DNA of 34,420 bases from Kiritimatiellia bacterium (GCA_016929905.1 JAFGHX010000286.1:1-34420); one strand, 5' to 3'. Shown: positions 1 through 8,958, numbered from the stretch's first letter. Numbers and translations are program-made. Notes: generated from the letters alone by a model not told the origin.

Positions 1-159
1 AGGCGATGCCAAAGCATCGTTGTCGCATTTCGCGGCCGTCGTGCGCCGGAAGACCCCCGCCCGCAGCGGGTTGGCCTCTTTCGGCGCCGTCGCGGCGCGG
101 CGAGCCGAGCACAGACCTGCCAGGTATGCATGCGCCGCGCCGCGCCGCCCCTGCATCCG

Positions 160-205
160 AAATAGGCCAATCTAATGCAAGCCTATTGGCGAGACAGGAC
201 ACTAG
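160..205 (-). repeat. degenerate copy of CTAG-ended palindromic element
   Basis: This stretch matches, in inverse orientation, the perfect palindrome at 27118-27180. The right arm and the spacer are conserved except for one base (TTGG here, TTTG there). The outer part of the left arm is missing. The element ends in CTAG at 202-205, and the clpC stop codon (complement of CTA, 202-204) lies inside that CTAG. It is probably a remnant of a small mobile or palindromic element inserted at the end of clpC. Confidence 0.7.
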
Positions 206-2694
206 CCCGACTCTTTCGGCTGGGCCGGTTTGTCGGCGGCCTGTTTGAAGGTCAGTTCCTCGTCTTTGGCGCCGATATCCACCTTGCCGGGCGCGCTGAT
301 GCGCCCCTTGAGGATTTCCTCGGCGAGCGGGTCTTCGAGGTAGCGTTCGATCGCGCGCCGCAACGGGCGCGCGCCCATCGTCGGGTCGTAGCCCTTCTCG
401 ACGAGAAACTCCCGCGCCTTAGGCTCGACGGTAATCTCAAACCCTTTGGCCCGGAGCCGTTCTTCGACCTTCGCGATCTCCAGATCGACGATACGGAGCA
501 CATCCTCCTTGCCAAGCTGCCGGAAGACGATGACATCGTCGATCCGATTGATGAATTCGGGCTTGAACAGCCGTTTGGCCTCATCGAGCATGCGGCTCTT
601 AAGCCCCTCGTAGTCGGTCTTCGCGTCGGAATCCGTGAATCCGAGCGTACCGCCCTTGCGGACGAGCTCGCCGCCGAGGTTGGAGGTGAGGATGATGACG
701 GTATTGCGGAAGTCGACGCGGCGGCCGAGGCTGTCGGTCAACTTGCCTTCTTCCAGGATCTGAAGCAGCATGTGCATGACGTCGGGATGCGCCTTCTCGA
801 CCTCGTCGAACAGCACGACGGAATAGGGCCGGCGCCTGACCTTCTCGGTCAGTTGCCCGCCCTCGTCGTACCCGACATAGCCGGGCGGGGAGCCGACGAG
901 GCGGGAGACGGTGAACTTCTCCATGTACTCGGACATATCGACCTGGATGAGCGCGTCGGCGTCGTCGAACATGAATTCGGCGAGCGACTTGGCCAGCAGC
1001 GTCTTGCCGACCCCGGTCGGCCCGAGCAGGATGAAGGAACCGATCGGGCGGCGCGGGTCTTTGAGGTCGGCGCGCGAGCGGCGCAGGGCCTTGGAGATGG
1101 CGGCAACGGCCTCGCTCTGGCCGATGACGTGCCTCTCGATTTCCTCTTCCATGTTCAACAGCCGGCTCATCTCGTGCTCGCCCATGCGGGTGAGGGGCAC
1201 GCCGGTCCACTTGGAGATGACGTGCATGACGGTGTCGGTCGTCACGACGACGGTCTTTTCGCCGTGCGTCTTGCGCCAGTTCTCCACGATATCGTGCAGT
1301 TCTTCCCGTTCGGAGCGCTCCCGGTCGCGCAGCTGGGCGGCCTCTTCGAAGCGCTGTTCCTTGATCGCCTCCTCCTTGGCCTGCCGCAGCTTCTCGATTT
1401 CCATCTCGCGTTGTTTCACGTCGGGCGGGCGGGTCATGCTGGCGATGCGGGCGCGGGCGCCGGCCTCGTCGATGACGTCGATCGCCTTATCGGGCAGGAA
1501 GCGGTCGGGTATGTAGCGTGCGGCCAGCCGCGCGGCGGCTTCGATGGACTCGTCGGTGATCTGGGCGTGGTGATGCTCTTCGTAGCGGGAACGAATGCCG
1601 CGCAGGATCGCGATGGTTTCGTCGACCGTCGGCTCGTCGACCATCACCGACTGGAACCGGCGTTCCAGGGCAGCGTCGCGTTCGATGAACTTGCGGTATT
1701 CGTCCAGGGTGGTAGCCCCGATGCACTGCAGGTCGCCGCGCGCCAGAGCGGGCTTGATGATGTTGGCCGCGTCCATGGCCCCCTCGGCGGAGCCGGCGCC
1801 CACGATGGAATGCAGCTCGTCGATGAAGAGCAGCACGTCGCGGGAGCGAATAATCTCGTCGATGACGGCCTTGATCCGCTCCTCGAACTGCCCCCTGTAC
1901 TTCGTCCCGGCCACCATGAGCGCCAGGTCCAGCGTAAACACGCGCTTGTTGCGGATGATCTCGGGCACGTCGTGCTCGACGATGGACTGGGCGAGCCCCT
2001 CGACGATTGCCGTCTTGCCGACGCCGGCCTCGCCGAGCAGGACGGGGTTGTTCTTGGTGCGCCGGCACAGGATCTGAATGACCCGTTCCAGTTCGTCCTT
2101 GCGGCCGATCACGGGGTCGAGCTGGTTCTTCCTGGCCAGTTCCGTGAGGTCGCGCCCGAACGCGTTCAGGGCCGGGGTCTTCACCTTCCCCGCCTTCTGG
2201 GCCTGGGACGGGTGCGGCTCGTCGTGGGCGGGATCTTCGCCGCCCTCGAAGCTCGGGTCGAGCATCTTGAGGATCTCGTTACGCGTGGTGTCGAGGTCGA
2301 CGCTCAGGTTGCGCAGCACATTGGCGGCCACGCCCTCCCCTTCCCGCAGCAGGCCGAGCAGGACGTGCTCGGTGCCCACGTAGGTATGGTTCAACGCGCG
2401 CGCCTCGCTGCTGGCCAGCATGAGCACCTTCTTGGCGCGCGGGGTGAGCGGCACGTTGCCCACGGTCTTGGTCTCGGGCCCCTGCCCCACGGCCTTCTCC
2501 ACTTCCATCCGCACGCTGTCCAGATCGATCCCCATCTTCTCCAGCACGCTGACGGCGACGCCCTGGCCCAGCGCGATGAGGCCGAGCAGGATGTGCTCCG
2601 TCCCCACGTACGGATGATTGAACCGGTCGGCCTCCTTGCGGGCCAACTGGATCACTTGTTGGGCTCTCGGCGTGAAATTGCTGAAATTGTTCAT
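202..2694 (-). CDS. clpC: ATP-dependent Clp protease ATP-binding subunit ClpC
   Basis: This 830-residue Hsp100 AAA+ unfoldase should feed substrates to the ClpP peptidase in the cytoplasm. Two Clp_N repeats fill residues 1-145, each with a YVGTEH motif. AAA domain 1 has Walker A GEAGVGKT at 221-228. A central coiled coil carries a UVR motif (around 430-470), and AAA domain 2 has GPTGVGKT. The UVR motif and order mark ClpC rather than ClpA or ClpB. A GAGGGG Shine-Dalgarno sits 6 nt before the ATG, inside the end of mcsB, and the mcsB TGA is one base upstream, so translation is probably coupled. In Gram-positives ClpC recognises phosphoarginine marks made by McsB; the linkage here suggests the same pathway. 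The C-terminus is short and charged and its stop lies in the CTAG end of a palindromic element. Confidence 0.97.
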   Translation of the reverse strand: MNNFSNFTPRAQQVIQLARKEADRFNHPYVGTEHILLGLIALGQGVAVSVLEKMGIDLDSVRMEVEKAVGQGPETKTVGNVPLTPRAKKVLMLASSEARALNHTYVGTEHVLLGLLREGEGVAANVLRNLSVDLDTTRNEILKMLDPSFEGGEDPAHDEPHPSQAQKAGKVKTPALNAFGRDLTELARKNQLDPVIGRKDELERVIQILCRRTKNNPVLLGEAGVGKTAIVEGLAQSIVEHDVPEIIRNKRVFTLDLALMVAGTKYRGQFEERIKAVIDEIIRSRDVLLFIDELHSIVGAGSAEGAMDAANIIKPALARGDLQCIGATTLDEYRKFIERDAALERRFQSVMVDEPTVDETIAILRGIRSRYEEHHHAQITDESIEAAARLAARYIPDRFLPDKAIDVIDEAGARARIASMTRPPDVKQREMEIEKLRQAKEEAIKEQRFEEAAQLRDRERSEREELHDIVENWRKTHGEKTVVVTTDTVMHVISKWTGVPLTRMGEHEMSRLLNMEEEIERHVIGQSEAVAAISKALRRSRADLKDPRRPIGSFILLGPTGVGKTLLAKSLAEFMFDDADALIQVDMSEYMEKFTVSRLVGSPPGYVGYDEGGQLTEKVRRRPYSVVLFDEVEKAHPDVMHMLLQILEEGKLTDSLGRRVDFRNTVIILTSNLGGELVRKGGTLGFTDSDAKTDYEGLKSRMLDEAKRLFKPEFINRIDDVIVFRQLGKEDVLRIVDLEIAKVEERLRAKGFEITVEPKAREFLVEKGYDPTMGARPLRRAIERYLEDPLAEEILKGRISAPGKVDIGAKDEELTFKQAADKPAQPKESG

Positions 2695-2695
2695 G

Positions 2696-3760
2696 TCAAC
2701 CCCTCGATATTCTGACCCCTTTGAGCTTGCGCCGCACGACCCACGCGCGCACCTCGTCGCGTTCCTGCGGCGTCAGCGTCTTCTTCTCAATCTTCTGGAG
2801 ATGCCCGGGCTGGGCCAGAAGCATGATTTCGTTGATGAGTTCGTCCTCCAAATTGGCGATCATACCAAGTTCGCTACCCAAGCGCAAACCCGATAATAGG
2901 TAGAGCGCCTCCTTGGAGGAAAGGACGTGGGCGTAGGAGAGCACGCCGAAGGCGCGCCCGACGTAGTCCAGAACGGTCTTCTCGCGCCCTTCCAGCAGGC
3001 GCATACGGGCGTTCTTCTCGTGTTCGATGATTTCGGCGACGATCTTGGTCAGCCTTGAAATGATGGCCAGCTCGGTCTCGCCGAGTGTGGTCTGATTGGA
3101 GATCTGGAAGATGTTGCCCGACGCCTCGGTCCCCTCGCCCCAGAGCCCGCGCACGGCGAGCCCGATCTTGTTCAGGCCCTTGACGATGGGGTCCATTTCG
3201 CTCATGAGCACGAGCCCGGGCAGGTGGAGCATGACGCTGGCGCGCAAGCCGGTCCCGACGTTGGTGGGGCAGGCGGTGAGGTACCCGAGCTGTGGCGAGA
3301 AGGCGTAGGGCAGCACGGATTCGAGCGCGGAATCGAGCGCGTCGACACGCTGCCAGGCGGCTTCGAGGTCGACGCCGGGGCTCAGCGTCTGCATGCGGAG
3401 ATGGTCCTCCTCGTTCACCATGACGGAGATGACCTCATCGCGCCTGAGTACGACGCCGCTGCCCTTGCCCTTGCCGGTGAGTTCCAGGCTGATCAGGTGC
3501 CGTTCGCGCAGGATCTGCTTGTCGACGCTGTCCAAGCCGGCCATTTCGAACGAGAGCGGTTCGCGCAGGGCGTCGACGGACTCGAGTACCGGGCGGACCC
3601 GCGCCCAGACCTCGCAACACCTGTGTTCGCCGGCCCAACCGGGAAACTCGACGTCGGCGAGATTGCGGGCCAGCCGCACGCGGCTGCTGATCGCAACCCC
3701 TTCATCCCGCCCCTTGGCCAGCCAGGCCGCGGGCGAGGCCAACAGGTCATCAACCGTCAC
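2696..3760 (-). CDS. mcsB: protein-arginine kinase McsB
   Basis: This 354-residue phosphagen-kinase-fold enzyme phosphorylates arginine residues on proteins and so marks them for ClpC. Family signatures are visible: the phosphate-binding SSRVRLARN near residue 26, the NEEDHLR loop, and CPTNVGTGLRAS with the conserved catalytic-domain cysteine. The length is normal for the family. The start is a GTG (complement at 3758-3760) overlapping the end of mcsA by 11 bp, consistent with translational coupling. It lies between mcsA and clpC in the classical order, but no ctsR repressor gene precedes them. Confidence 0.95.
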   Translation of the reverse strand: MTVDDLLASPAAWLAKGRDEGVAISSRVRLARNLADVEFPGWAGEHRCCEVWARVRPVLESVDALREPLSFEMAGLDSVDKQILRERHLISLELTGKGKGSGVVLRRDEVISVMVNEEDHLRMQTLSPGVDLEAAWQRVDALDSALESVLPYAFSPQLGYLTACPTNVGTGLRASVMLHLPGLVLMSEMDPIVKGLNKIGLAVRGLWGEGTEASGNIFQISNQTTLGETELAIISRLTKIVAEIIEHEKNARMRLLEGREKTVLDYVGRAFGVLSYAHVLSSKEALYLLSGLRLGSELGMIANLEDELINEIMLLAQPGHLQKIEKKTLTPQERDEVRAWVVRRKLKGVRISRG

Positions 3761-4283
3761 GCTCGCCAGTCTCCCGTGCAGATCGCTTGTCCGGCTCCTC
3801 CTGCGCGCGGCGGATGCTGTCGCGCAGCCTGGCCGCCTCCTCGTACCGCTCGGAGGCGACCGCGGAGAGCAGCTCTTTTCGCAGAGCGGCCAGCCGCGTG
3901 GTTTTCGCCTGTTTGGCGGCCTCCTTGGCCGGAATCTTCCCCACGTGCTGTTTGCCGCGGTGCATGGCCTCCAGCAGGGAGTCGAGTTCCGAGCCGAAGA
4001 CGTCGTAGCACTTCGGGCAGCCGAGCCGGGAGGTGTTCTTGAAGTCGTGGCGGCTCATCCCGCAGGCGGGGCACTTCTTGCCGGGCTTGCCCTCCGCGGC
4101 GTCCGGCTGGTCGTTCAAGCCGAGCAGGATCTCGCTCAGGTTCACGGGGCCCTGCCCGCTGTTCACGTCTAAGCCGCTCTGTTCGGCACAGGCTTCGCAC
4201 AGGTGCAGCTTGGTGACGTTGCCGTCGACGACCTGCGTCACATAGATCGAGGCTTCCCGTTCGCCGCAAGATTCACAAAGCAT
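3750..4283 (-). CDS. mcsA: McsA, zinc-binding activator of McsB
   Basis: This 177-residue protein has two zinc-binding CxxC pairs near the N-terminus (CESC and CEAC), two more in the middle (CPAC and CPKC) and a C-terminal UVR motif around ERYEEAARLRDSIRRA. That is the McsA layout; the protein activates the kinase McsB and can link it to ClpC. The start MLCESCGE at 4283 is chosen because AAGGA sits 7 nt upstream. A longer reading from 4307 would lack such a site. First gene of mcsA-mcsB-clpC. The gap to the aminotransferase gene is 48 bp, so read-through from that gene is possible. Confidence 0.92.
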   Translation of the reverse strand: MLCESCGEREASIYVTQVVDGNVTKLHLCEACAEQSGLDVNSGQGPVNLSEILLGLNDQPDAAEGKPGKKCPACGMSRHDFKNTSRLGCPKCYDVFGSELDSLLEAMHRGKQHVGKIPAKEAAKQAKTTRLAALRKELLSAVASERYEEAARLRDSIRRAQEEPDKRSARETGERDG

Positions 4284-4331
4284 GGCGCATTCCTTATCCC
4301 CAATCACAACCGGAAAGACCGGGGCGGGCCA

Positions 4332-5201
4332 TCACAGGATCGGCACGCCGGTGCTCCTGGCCAGAGCCCGGAATGCGTTGGCCAGCCTGCGCGTGACGGG
4401 GCCGGGCGCCCCCTTCCCGACGATTCGCCGGTCGATTTCCACCACGCCGATGATCTCGGCCGCCGTTCCGGTGAGAAACACCTCGTCCGCCGTGTACAGA
4501 TCGTAGCGCGTGAGTGTCTCTTCGCGCACGTCGTACCCCTGTTCCGCGGCCAGGCCCATCACCACGTTGCGCGTGATTCCCTCCAGCGCGCCGGCCCAGA
4601 TCGGCGGCGTCCTGAGCCGGTCGCCCTTGACGACGAAGATGTTGTCGCCCGTCGCCTCGGCCACAAAGCCCTGCGGGTTCAGCATGATGGCTTCCATCAC
4701 GCCGGCGTTGATGGCCTCGATCTTGGCCATGATGTTGTTCAGGTAGTTCAGGCTCTTGATGTTCGGGCTGACGGACTCCGTGTGGTTGCGCAGGGTGCCC
4801 ACCGTCACCAGTTTGAGCCCGTCCTCATAGAGCTTCTTCGGATAGAGTTGGATATTGGCCGCAATAATGATGACCTGCGGCTTGCTGCAGACGAACGGGT
4901 TGAGCCCCAGGGTTCCGACGCCGCGCGTGACGACAAGCCGCACATATCCGTTCAGCGTTCTGTTCGCTTTGCAGGTCCGCACAACGGCCTTGGACATCCC
5001 ATCCTTCTCCAGCGGTATGTTCAGCGTGATCGCCTTCGCCGAACGGTACAACCGGTGGAGATGTTCCTCGAGCATGAAGACGCGGCCGTTGTAGGTCCGA
5101 ATCCCCTCGAACACGCCGTCCCCGTACAACAACCCATGGTCGAACACCGAGATCTTCGCGTCCTTTTCGGCAAACAGCCGGCCGTTGATGTAAATCTTCA
5201 T
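4332..5201 (-). CDS. ilvE: class IV PLP aminotransferase, probably branched-chain
   Basis: This 289-residue fold-type IV aminotransferase resembles branched-chain amino acid transaminase, which interconverts Leu/Ile/Val with their 2-oxo acids. Visible signatures are YGDGVFEGIRTY near the N-terminus, the PLP-lysine region NIKSLNYLNNIMAK, and EATGDNIFVVKGD followed by GALEGITRN, the phosphate-binding part. An AAGGAG site lies 11 nt before the ATG. D-amino-acid transaminase and aminodeoxychorismate lyase share this fold, so substrate is less certain than family. It is transcribed in the same direction as mcsA. Confidence 0.85.
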   Translation of the reverse strand: MKIYINGRLFAEKDAKISVFDHGLLYGDGVFEGIRTYNGRVFMLEEHLHRLYRSAKAITLNIPLEKDGMSKAVVRTCKANRTLNGYVRLVVTRGVGTLGLNPFVCSKPQVIIIAANIQLYPKKLYEDGLKLVTVGTLRNHTESVSPNIKSLNYLNNIMAKIEAINAGVMEAIMLNPQGFVAEATGDNIFVVKGDRLRTPPIWAGALEGITRNVVMGLAAEQGYDVREETLTRYDLYTADEVFLTGTAAEIIGVVEIDRRIVGKGAPGPVTRRLANAFRALARSTGVPIL

Positions 5202-5363
5202 CCGCGCATGGTCTCCTTGCTTTTGGTCATTCTAACAAGCGCGCGCGCGGCGGTCACTAACAAAAAAGAAAGGTCTTGATAAGCCTGCGCGAAAACGCCA
5301 GAATACGGTTCAATCCGTTGTCACTTCTGCGCGACCGGTTTTTCCGGAAAGGAGTAAGGAGAG

Positions 5364-5591
5364 ATGGGCGTGGCCCTATTCGCTCAACCCGGATGGCAGG
5401 AGCTGGTTCTCATCCTGGTAATCGTTCTCCTGCTTTTCGGCGCGAAGAAGTTGCCCGATCTGGCCCGCTCGCTTGGCAAAAGCCTGAGCGAGTTCAAGCG
5501 GGGCCGAGAAGAGGGAGCGAAGCCCGACAACGCCGAAACGCCCGCGAAGCGCGACGACGCAGACCCGGACGCCACGTCGGGCACCGCTTGA
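5364..5591 (+). CDS. tatA: Sec-independent protein translocase subunit TatA/E
   Basis: A 75-residue protein with a very short periplasmic N-terminus, one transmembrane helix (about residues 13-25, rich in Leu/Val/Ile) and then the diagnostic FGAKKLPDLARSLGKSLSEF amphipathic helix with the conserved Phe-Gly hinge. A polar, charged tail follows. It forms the pore-like component of the Tat pathway, which exports folded proteins with twin-arginine signals. A GGAGTAAGGAGAG Shine-Dalgarno lies directly upstream of the ATG. TatB is larger and tatC is not in this window, so TatA/E is the best call. The gene stands alone between divergent ilvE and a convergent TPR gene. Confidence 0.93.
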   Translation: MGVALFAQPGWQELVLILVIVLLLFGAKKLPDLARSLGKSLSEFKRGREEGAKPDNAETPAKRDDADPDATSGTA

Positions 5592-5771
5592 ACGCAGGAG
5601 CGGCGCCCGGTGTGCGCGACAGCATCTGAACGGCGCTCGTGCGACGACGGCTCCCCAAGCTGACGGCCCGGCCCTTCCTCGAAGTCGTTGCCCTGCCCGC
5701 GGCCGTCTGAGCCGATGCCCGCCGTTTGACCCCAGAGAGGCGCCCGAGACACTCGGCTCGGGTTGCCCCGT

Positions 5772-6683
5772 TCACGGATTCGGTTGGGGTTCGACCTCGG
5801 CCGGTGCCGCGGCCGGAGCCGGTTCCGGCGCGGCGGGTGCAGGCACGGCCGGCGCCGGCGCCGATCCGGGGGCGCTTGGCGCGGCGGCCGGTACGGGGGC
5901 AGGGCTCAGCGGCGCCTCGGGCGCGTCGCCTCTGAGCAAGGCGTCGAAGCCGGAGATATCCACCTCTGCGGAGGACTCGCCGGCCTGCGGGGCGGCCCCG
6001 GGCGCCGGCGTTCTCTGTGCGCGGCGTTCCGCCGCCTTGAGCCGGGCCAATTCCTGTTCGAACTCACGGGACCAACCGTCCTCTTCCGGCTTGGCGGAGA
6101 CATAGTCCTCGTACACGGCCCGCGCTTCGTCCCAGCGGCCGAGCCGGGCCAGGCAGCGGCCGCGCCCCAGGACGGCCTGCGCCAGCAGGAAGGGATCCGA
6201 CTGCTCCCGGCAAAACGACTCGAGCCCCGCCAGAGCGGCCTCCGTCTGGCCGTCCGCCTCGAGACAATGCAGCTTCCCCAGTTCGGCGACGCCCCGCATT
6301 TCATGCTGCGGGTGTTCCGTCAGGAACCGTTCGTAGGTACTGCGCGCGAGCGAGAACTGCGATTCGTCGTAGTAGGCTCTGGCCAGCTTCAGCAGGGCCA
6401 TGGCCGACGCGCGAGCCGACGGGTACTGGCCGAGCAGCTCGTTGAGCTGCTGGGGGCTCCGCGCCGAGGTCAGCATGTCGCTCGCCTGCCGGTTCTCGGT
6501 CCGCTTCTGGTTCCGGAACAGCGTCACGACGATGGCCACAATCGCGACGGCCACGACCACGATGACGGTGTGTTTCCCGTATTGGCGCGCAAACTCGTTC
6601 AGATCCTGAAGCTCGTCGCCCTCAGGCCGCGCCTGCGGCGCGGCCGCGACGGCCCCCGTTGGTTTCGTCTTCTTCTTGGCCAT
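5772..6683 (-). CDS. single-pass membrane protein with TPR repeats
   Basis: A 303-residue protein. A Lys-rich cytoplasmic N-terminus precedes one transmembrane helix (about residues 39-58, Val/Ile/Ala-rich). A helical region follows with tetratricopeptide-like repeats (for example SARASAMALLKLARAYYDES and LAQAVLGRGRCLARLGRWDE). The tail of about 80 residues is low-complexity Pro/Ala. The layout recalls the YfgM/CcmI class of periplasmic TPR scaffolds, but no specific orthologue is recognised. A GGGAG site lies 6 nt before the ATG. It follows the GspC-like gene by 58 bp on the same strand and is probably co-transcribed with it. Confidence 0.75.
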   Translation of the reverse strand: MAKKKTKPTGAVAAAPQARPEGDELQDLNEFARQYGKHTVIVVVAVAIVAIVVTLFRNQKRTENRQASDMLTSARSPQQLNELLGQYPSARASAMALLKLARAYYDESQFSLARSTYERFLTEHPQHEMRGVAELGKLHCLEADGQTEAALAGLESFCREQSDPFLLAQAVLGRGRCLARLGRWDEARAVYEDYVSAKPEEDGWSREFEQELARLKAAERRAQRTPAPGAAPQAGESSAEVDISGFDALLRGDAPEAPLSPAPVPAAAPSAPGSAPAPAVPAPAAPEPAPAAAPAEVEPQPNP

Positions 6684-6741
6684 GACTTCTCCCTTCTGGC
6701 GCCGTACGGCGCTTCGCGCGCCGCCTCAGAACACTCTGCGA

Positions 6742-7596
6742 TTACCGAACAAGATAAATCAGCTTCTCCGCCTTGCCTTCCCGTTCCACCTCCAAGACGA
6801 ACGCATTCACGCGATCCGCGGCGAATTCTCTTATGAAGTATTCGGCGCGGCGCCGATTGGTCATCGGCATCGAATTGACCTTCCGGATGACGTCGCCCTG
6901 GCGCAGGCCCGTGGCCGCGAAGAAGTTCTCTTCGCCCTCGATATCGAGATGATAGCCCGTGATCCGGTTCTCGTCGTAAAGCGGCTTCATCGAAGAGAAC
7001 AGCGCGGCGAGCCGGCCGGGGTCTTCAAGCACTTCCTGATAGTAGCCGGTGAGGCTGTCCCTCCGGAACACCCAGCGGTTCTCGGCGACGCGCTTGCCGA
7101 ACGGGTTCGGCTCCGCCGGCCCGGTGCCGGCGTCCTGCGCCTGTCCGTCCCCCTCGCCGGCGGCGGATTCGGCGGGCGCGAAACTGAGCCACACGACCTG
7201 TTCCCGGCCCTGTTCCCGAAGCACGACCCGGTTGTGGAAGATGCTGACCACACGGGTCGGTCCCACACGGGCCCCTTCGCGAACGAGAAACTGCTCGCGG
7301 GTCTGCAGCTCGTCGAGAATCGCCATGCGTCCCGCTTCGCGGCCCTCGCCGTACTCAAAGAACGTCCCAGCCAGACGGAACCGGCCGGCCGACGGGCCGG
7401 CCTGCGCCGCCGGTTCCGTCTGGAAGACGGTCCAGCCTTCGGCCGGCAGCGGCGGGCTCTCGGACCGGCTGACGCCGGCGGGGCGCGCCTCGTGCGGCGT
7501 TTGGGCAGCACGGAACGAGACGCCGGCGCCAAGCACGAGGGCAGACAGGGCCGCGGACGCGGCCAGCATGCCCCAGCCGACTCTGCGCGCGAACAT
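6742..7596 (-). CDS. GspC-like inner-membrane protein with PDZ domain
   Basis: A 284-residue protein with an N-terminal transmembrane helix (about 7-27) and a Pro/Ala-rich linker. A segment resembling the GspC homology region follows (FRLAGTFFEYG, then AILDELQTREQFLVREG and RVVSIFHNRVVLREQG). The C-terminal PDZ-like domain has GYHLDIEGEENFFAATGLRQ, GDVIRKVNSMPM and a closing LEVEREGK strand. GspC links the inner-membrane platform of type II secretion to the outer-membrane secretin. No other gsp genes are in the window. The start MFARR at 7596 is preferred over an in-frame ATG at 7620 because 7604-7620 lies inside the 3' strand of the rnpB P1 helix. No clear Shine-Dalgarno precedes 7596, so the start is tentative. 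Confidence 0.7.
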   Translation of the reverse strand: MFARRVGWGMLAASAALSALVLGAGVSFRAAQTPHEARPAGVSRSESPPLPAEGWTVFQTEPAAQAGPSAGRFRLAGTFFEYGEGREAGRMAILDELQTREQFLVREGARVGPTRVVSIFHNRVVLREQGREQVVWLSFAPAESAAGEGDGQAQDAGTGPAEPNPFGKRVAENRWVFRRDSLTGYYQEVLEDPGRLAALFSSMKPLYDENRITGYHLDIEGEENFFAATGLRQGDVIRKVNSMPMTNRRRAEYFIREFAADRVNAFVLEVEREGKAEKLIYLVR

Positions 7597-7603
7597 GTTG
7601 GAT

Positions 7604-8109
7604 GGAATGGCGGGAACCATAAGCCGGATTCTGTTCGTAAACGACGGTCATTTATCTAGCCCTTTGCAGGGCTTGGCTGCGATCAACCCGAAACCGTTCC
7701 CGCGGCGTCGGCGTGCCGGGCCAGAGGCCCGGACCGCCTGCCGGCCGGGAAGAGACGGGCCGCCTCAACGGTCTCCTATTCGATCTTGCTCCGAATGGGG
7801 TTTGCCGTGCGGCCTCCATTGCTGTCGGCCCGGTGGTCTCTTACACCACCTTTTCACCCTTACCCTGAACGCGTCAGGCTTCCGCCCGACGCGTCCGGGG
7901 CGGTATGTTTTCTGTGGCACTTTCCGTCCCTTCCGCTTCAGCGAAAGGTCTCCCCGCGCGCCTCCAGGCGCCCTGCCCCGTGCAGGGCCGCCTGAAAAGG
8001 CGGCGAGGACATCCTGCCCTGTGGAGTCCGGACTTTCCTCCCCGAGCCGCGGCTGACCGCTTTCGCAAGCGGCGCCGCGCCCGGAGCGACCGTACGTCCC
8101 CGCCATTCC
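7604..8109 (-). ncRNA. rnpB: RNase P RNA, bacterial type A
   Basis: The catalytic RNA of RNase P, which matures tRNA 5' ends. On the minus strand the P4 5' strand GAGGAAAGTCCGGACTCC lies at about 8022-8039 and its partner ACAGAATCCGGCTTAT at about 7619-7634. The conserved GGTAAGGGTGAAAAGGTG and GGAGCAAGATCGAATAGGAG segments lie between, and CTAGATAAATGACCGTCG precedes the 3' end. The ends are set by a 14-bp P1 helix: 8096-8109 pairs with 7604-7617 with one G-U pair. It lies 53 bp after the stop of the zinc-ribbon gene, in the same direction, and ends 7 nt before the GspC-like start. Confidence 0.95.
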
Positions 8110-8162
8110 AAAACGGCAGTCGCCCCCTCCCAGAAGGCCGCGCCGATCCGCGCGCGGCGCAT

Positions 8163-8870
8163 TCAACCGTCCTTGGTGTACAGGATCCGCCCGCAGAAAT
8201 CGCAGGTCACGATCCCGTCCGCCTTCTTGACATCCTGAATCACGTGCGGGGGCAGCTTCATGTGACAGCCTCCGCACACACGATGTTCAATCCCCACTAT
8301 CGCATAATCGCCTTTGTTCCGGAAGATCCGGTCGTAGCGCGAAAGCCAGGCGGGATCGATCTCCCCGGCCAGCGTTTCCCGGCTGTCCTTGGCCCGCGCC
8401 ACTTCGTCCAGAATCGTTTGCAGCCGGCCGTCCAGCACCGTCAGATCGCCGCCGATCCGGGCTTCCTCCGTCTTCAGCTGTACGCGCCGTTCGGCGATTT
8501 CGGTTTCGATCTCCTCCACTTTCTCCATCAGTTCGATCGCCCGATCCTCGGCGGCCTTGATCTGGCTGCCCAACCCCAGCACCTCGCCCTCCATCGCCTG
8601 GAATTCCTTGTTGGTCTTCAATTCCAGCTGCTGCTGGCGCAGCTTGGCGACCTTCTCGCGCAGGGTATTGATCTCCAGTTCGACGGCTTTGATCGACGCC
8701 TGATTCGCCTTGAGTTTCTCCTGCGCCTGACCCAACCCGTCCTTGTACTTCTCGAGTTCGGACTCGATCACCTGTTTCTTCTTGGGGATATCCTCCGACT
8801 CCCGGATGCCGTGCAGGATCTGGCGATCCCGGTCCTGCAATTCTAGCAGTTTCTCCACCATGCTCGCCAC
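8163..8870 (-). CDS. coiled-coil zinc-ribbon protein, COG1579 family
   Basis: A 235-residue cytoplasmic protein. Residues 5 to about 170 are heptad-rich and Glu/Lys/Gln-rich, forming a long antiparallel coiled coil. The C-terminus is a C4 zinc ribbon: CGGCHMKLPP, then CDFCGRILY. This matches the COG1579 family (putative nucleic-acid-binding zinc-ribbon proteins, sometimes called CT398-like). Its exact role is not established; partners reported for relatives include transcription and secretion factors. A GAGG site 6 nt upstream favours the GTG start at 8870; an ATG at 8861 is the alternative. It is the first gene of a minus-strand cluster with rnpB, the GspC-like gene and the TPR gene. Confidence 0.85.
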   Translation of the reverse strand: MASMVEKLLELQDRDRQILHGIRESEDIPKKKQVIESELEKYKDGLGQAQEKLKANQASIKAVELEINTLREKVAKLRQQQLELKTNKEFQAMEGEVLGLGSQIKAAEDRAIELMEKVEEIETEIAERRVQLKTEEARIGGDLTVLDGRLQTILDEVARAKDSRETLAGEIDPAWLSRYDRIFRNKGDYAIVGIEHRVCGGCHMKLPPHVIQDVKKADGIVTCDFCGRILYTKDG

Positions 8871-8958
8871 ATATCACCTCGGCTGTCTCTTCGGCTGCTC
8901 ATCGTATATTCCAGTCCGACAGGCTATCACCCTCGGCGCGACAAGTCAAGCGGCGGGA

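Noticed and set aside
175..2715. Long open frame on the plus strand opposite clpC, and similar ones opposite the AsmA-like, DUF4340 and glycyl radical enzyme genes
   Set aside because: They mirror strongly conserved genes on the other strand, have odd low-complexity composition and lack ribosome sites; high GC content removes stop codons in shadow frames.
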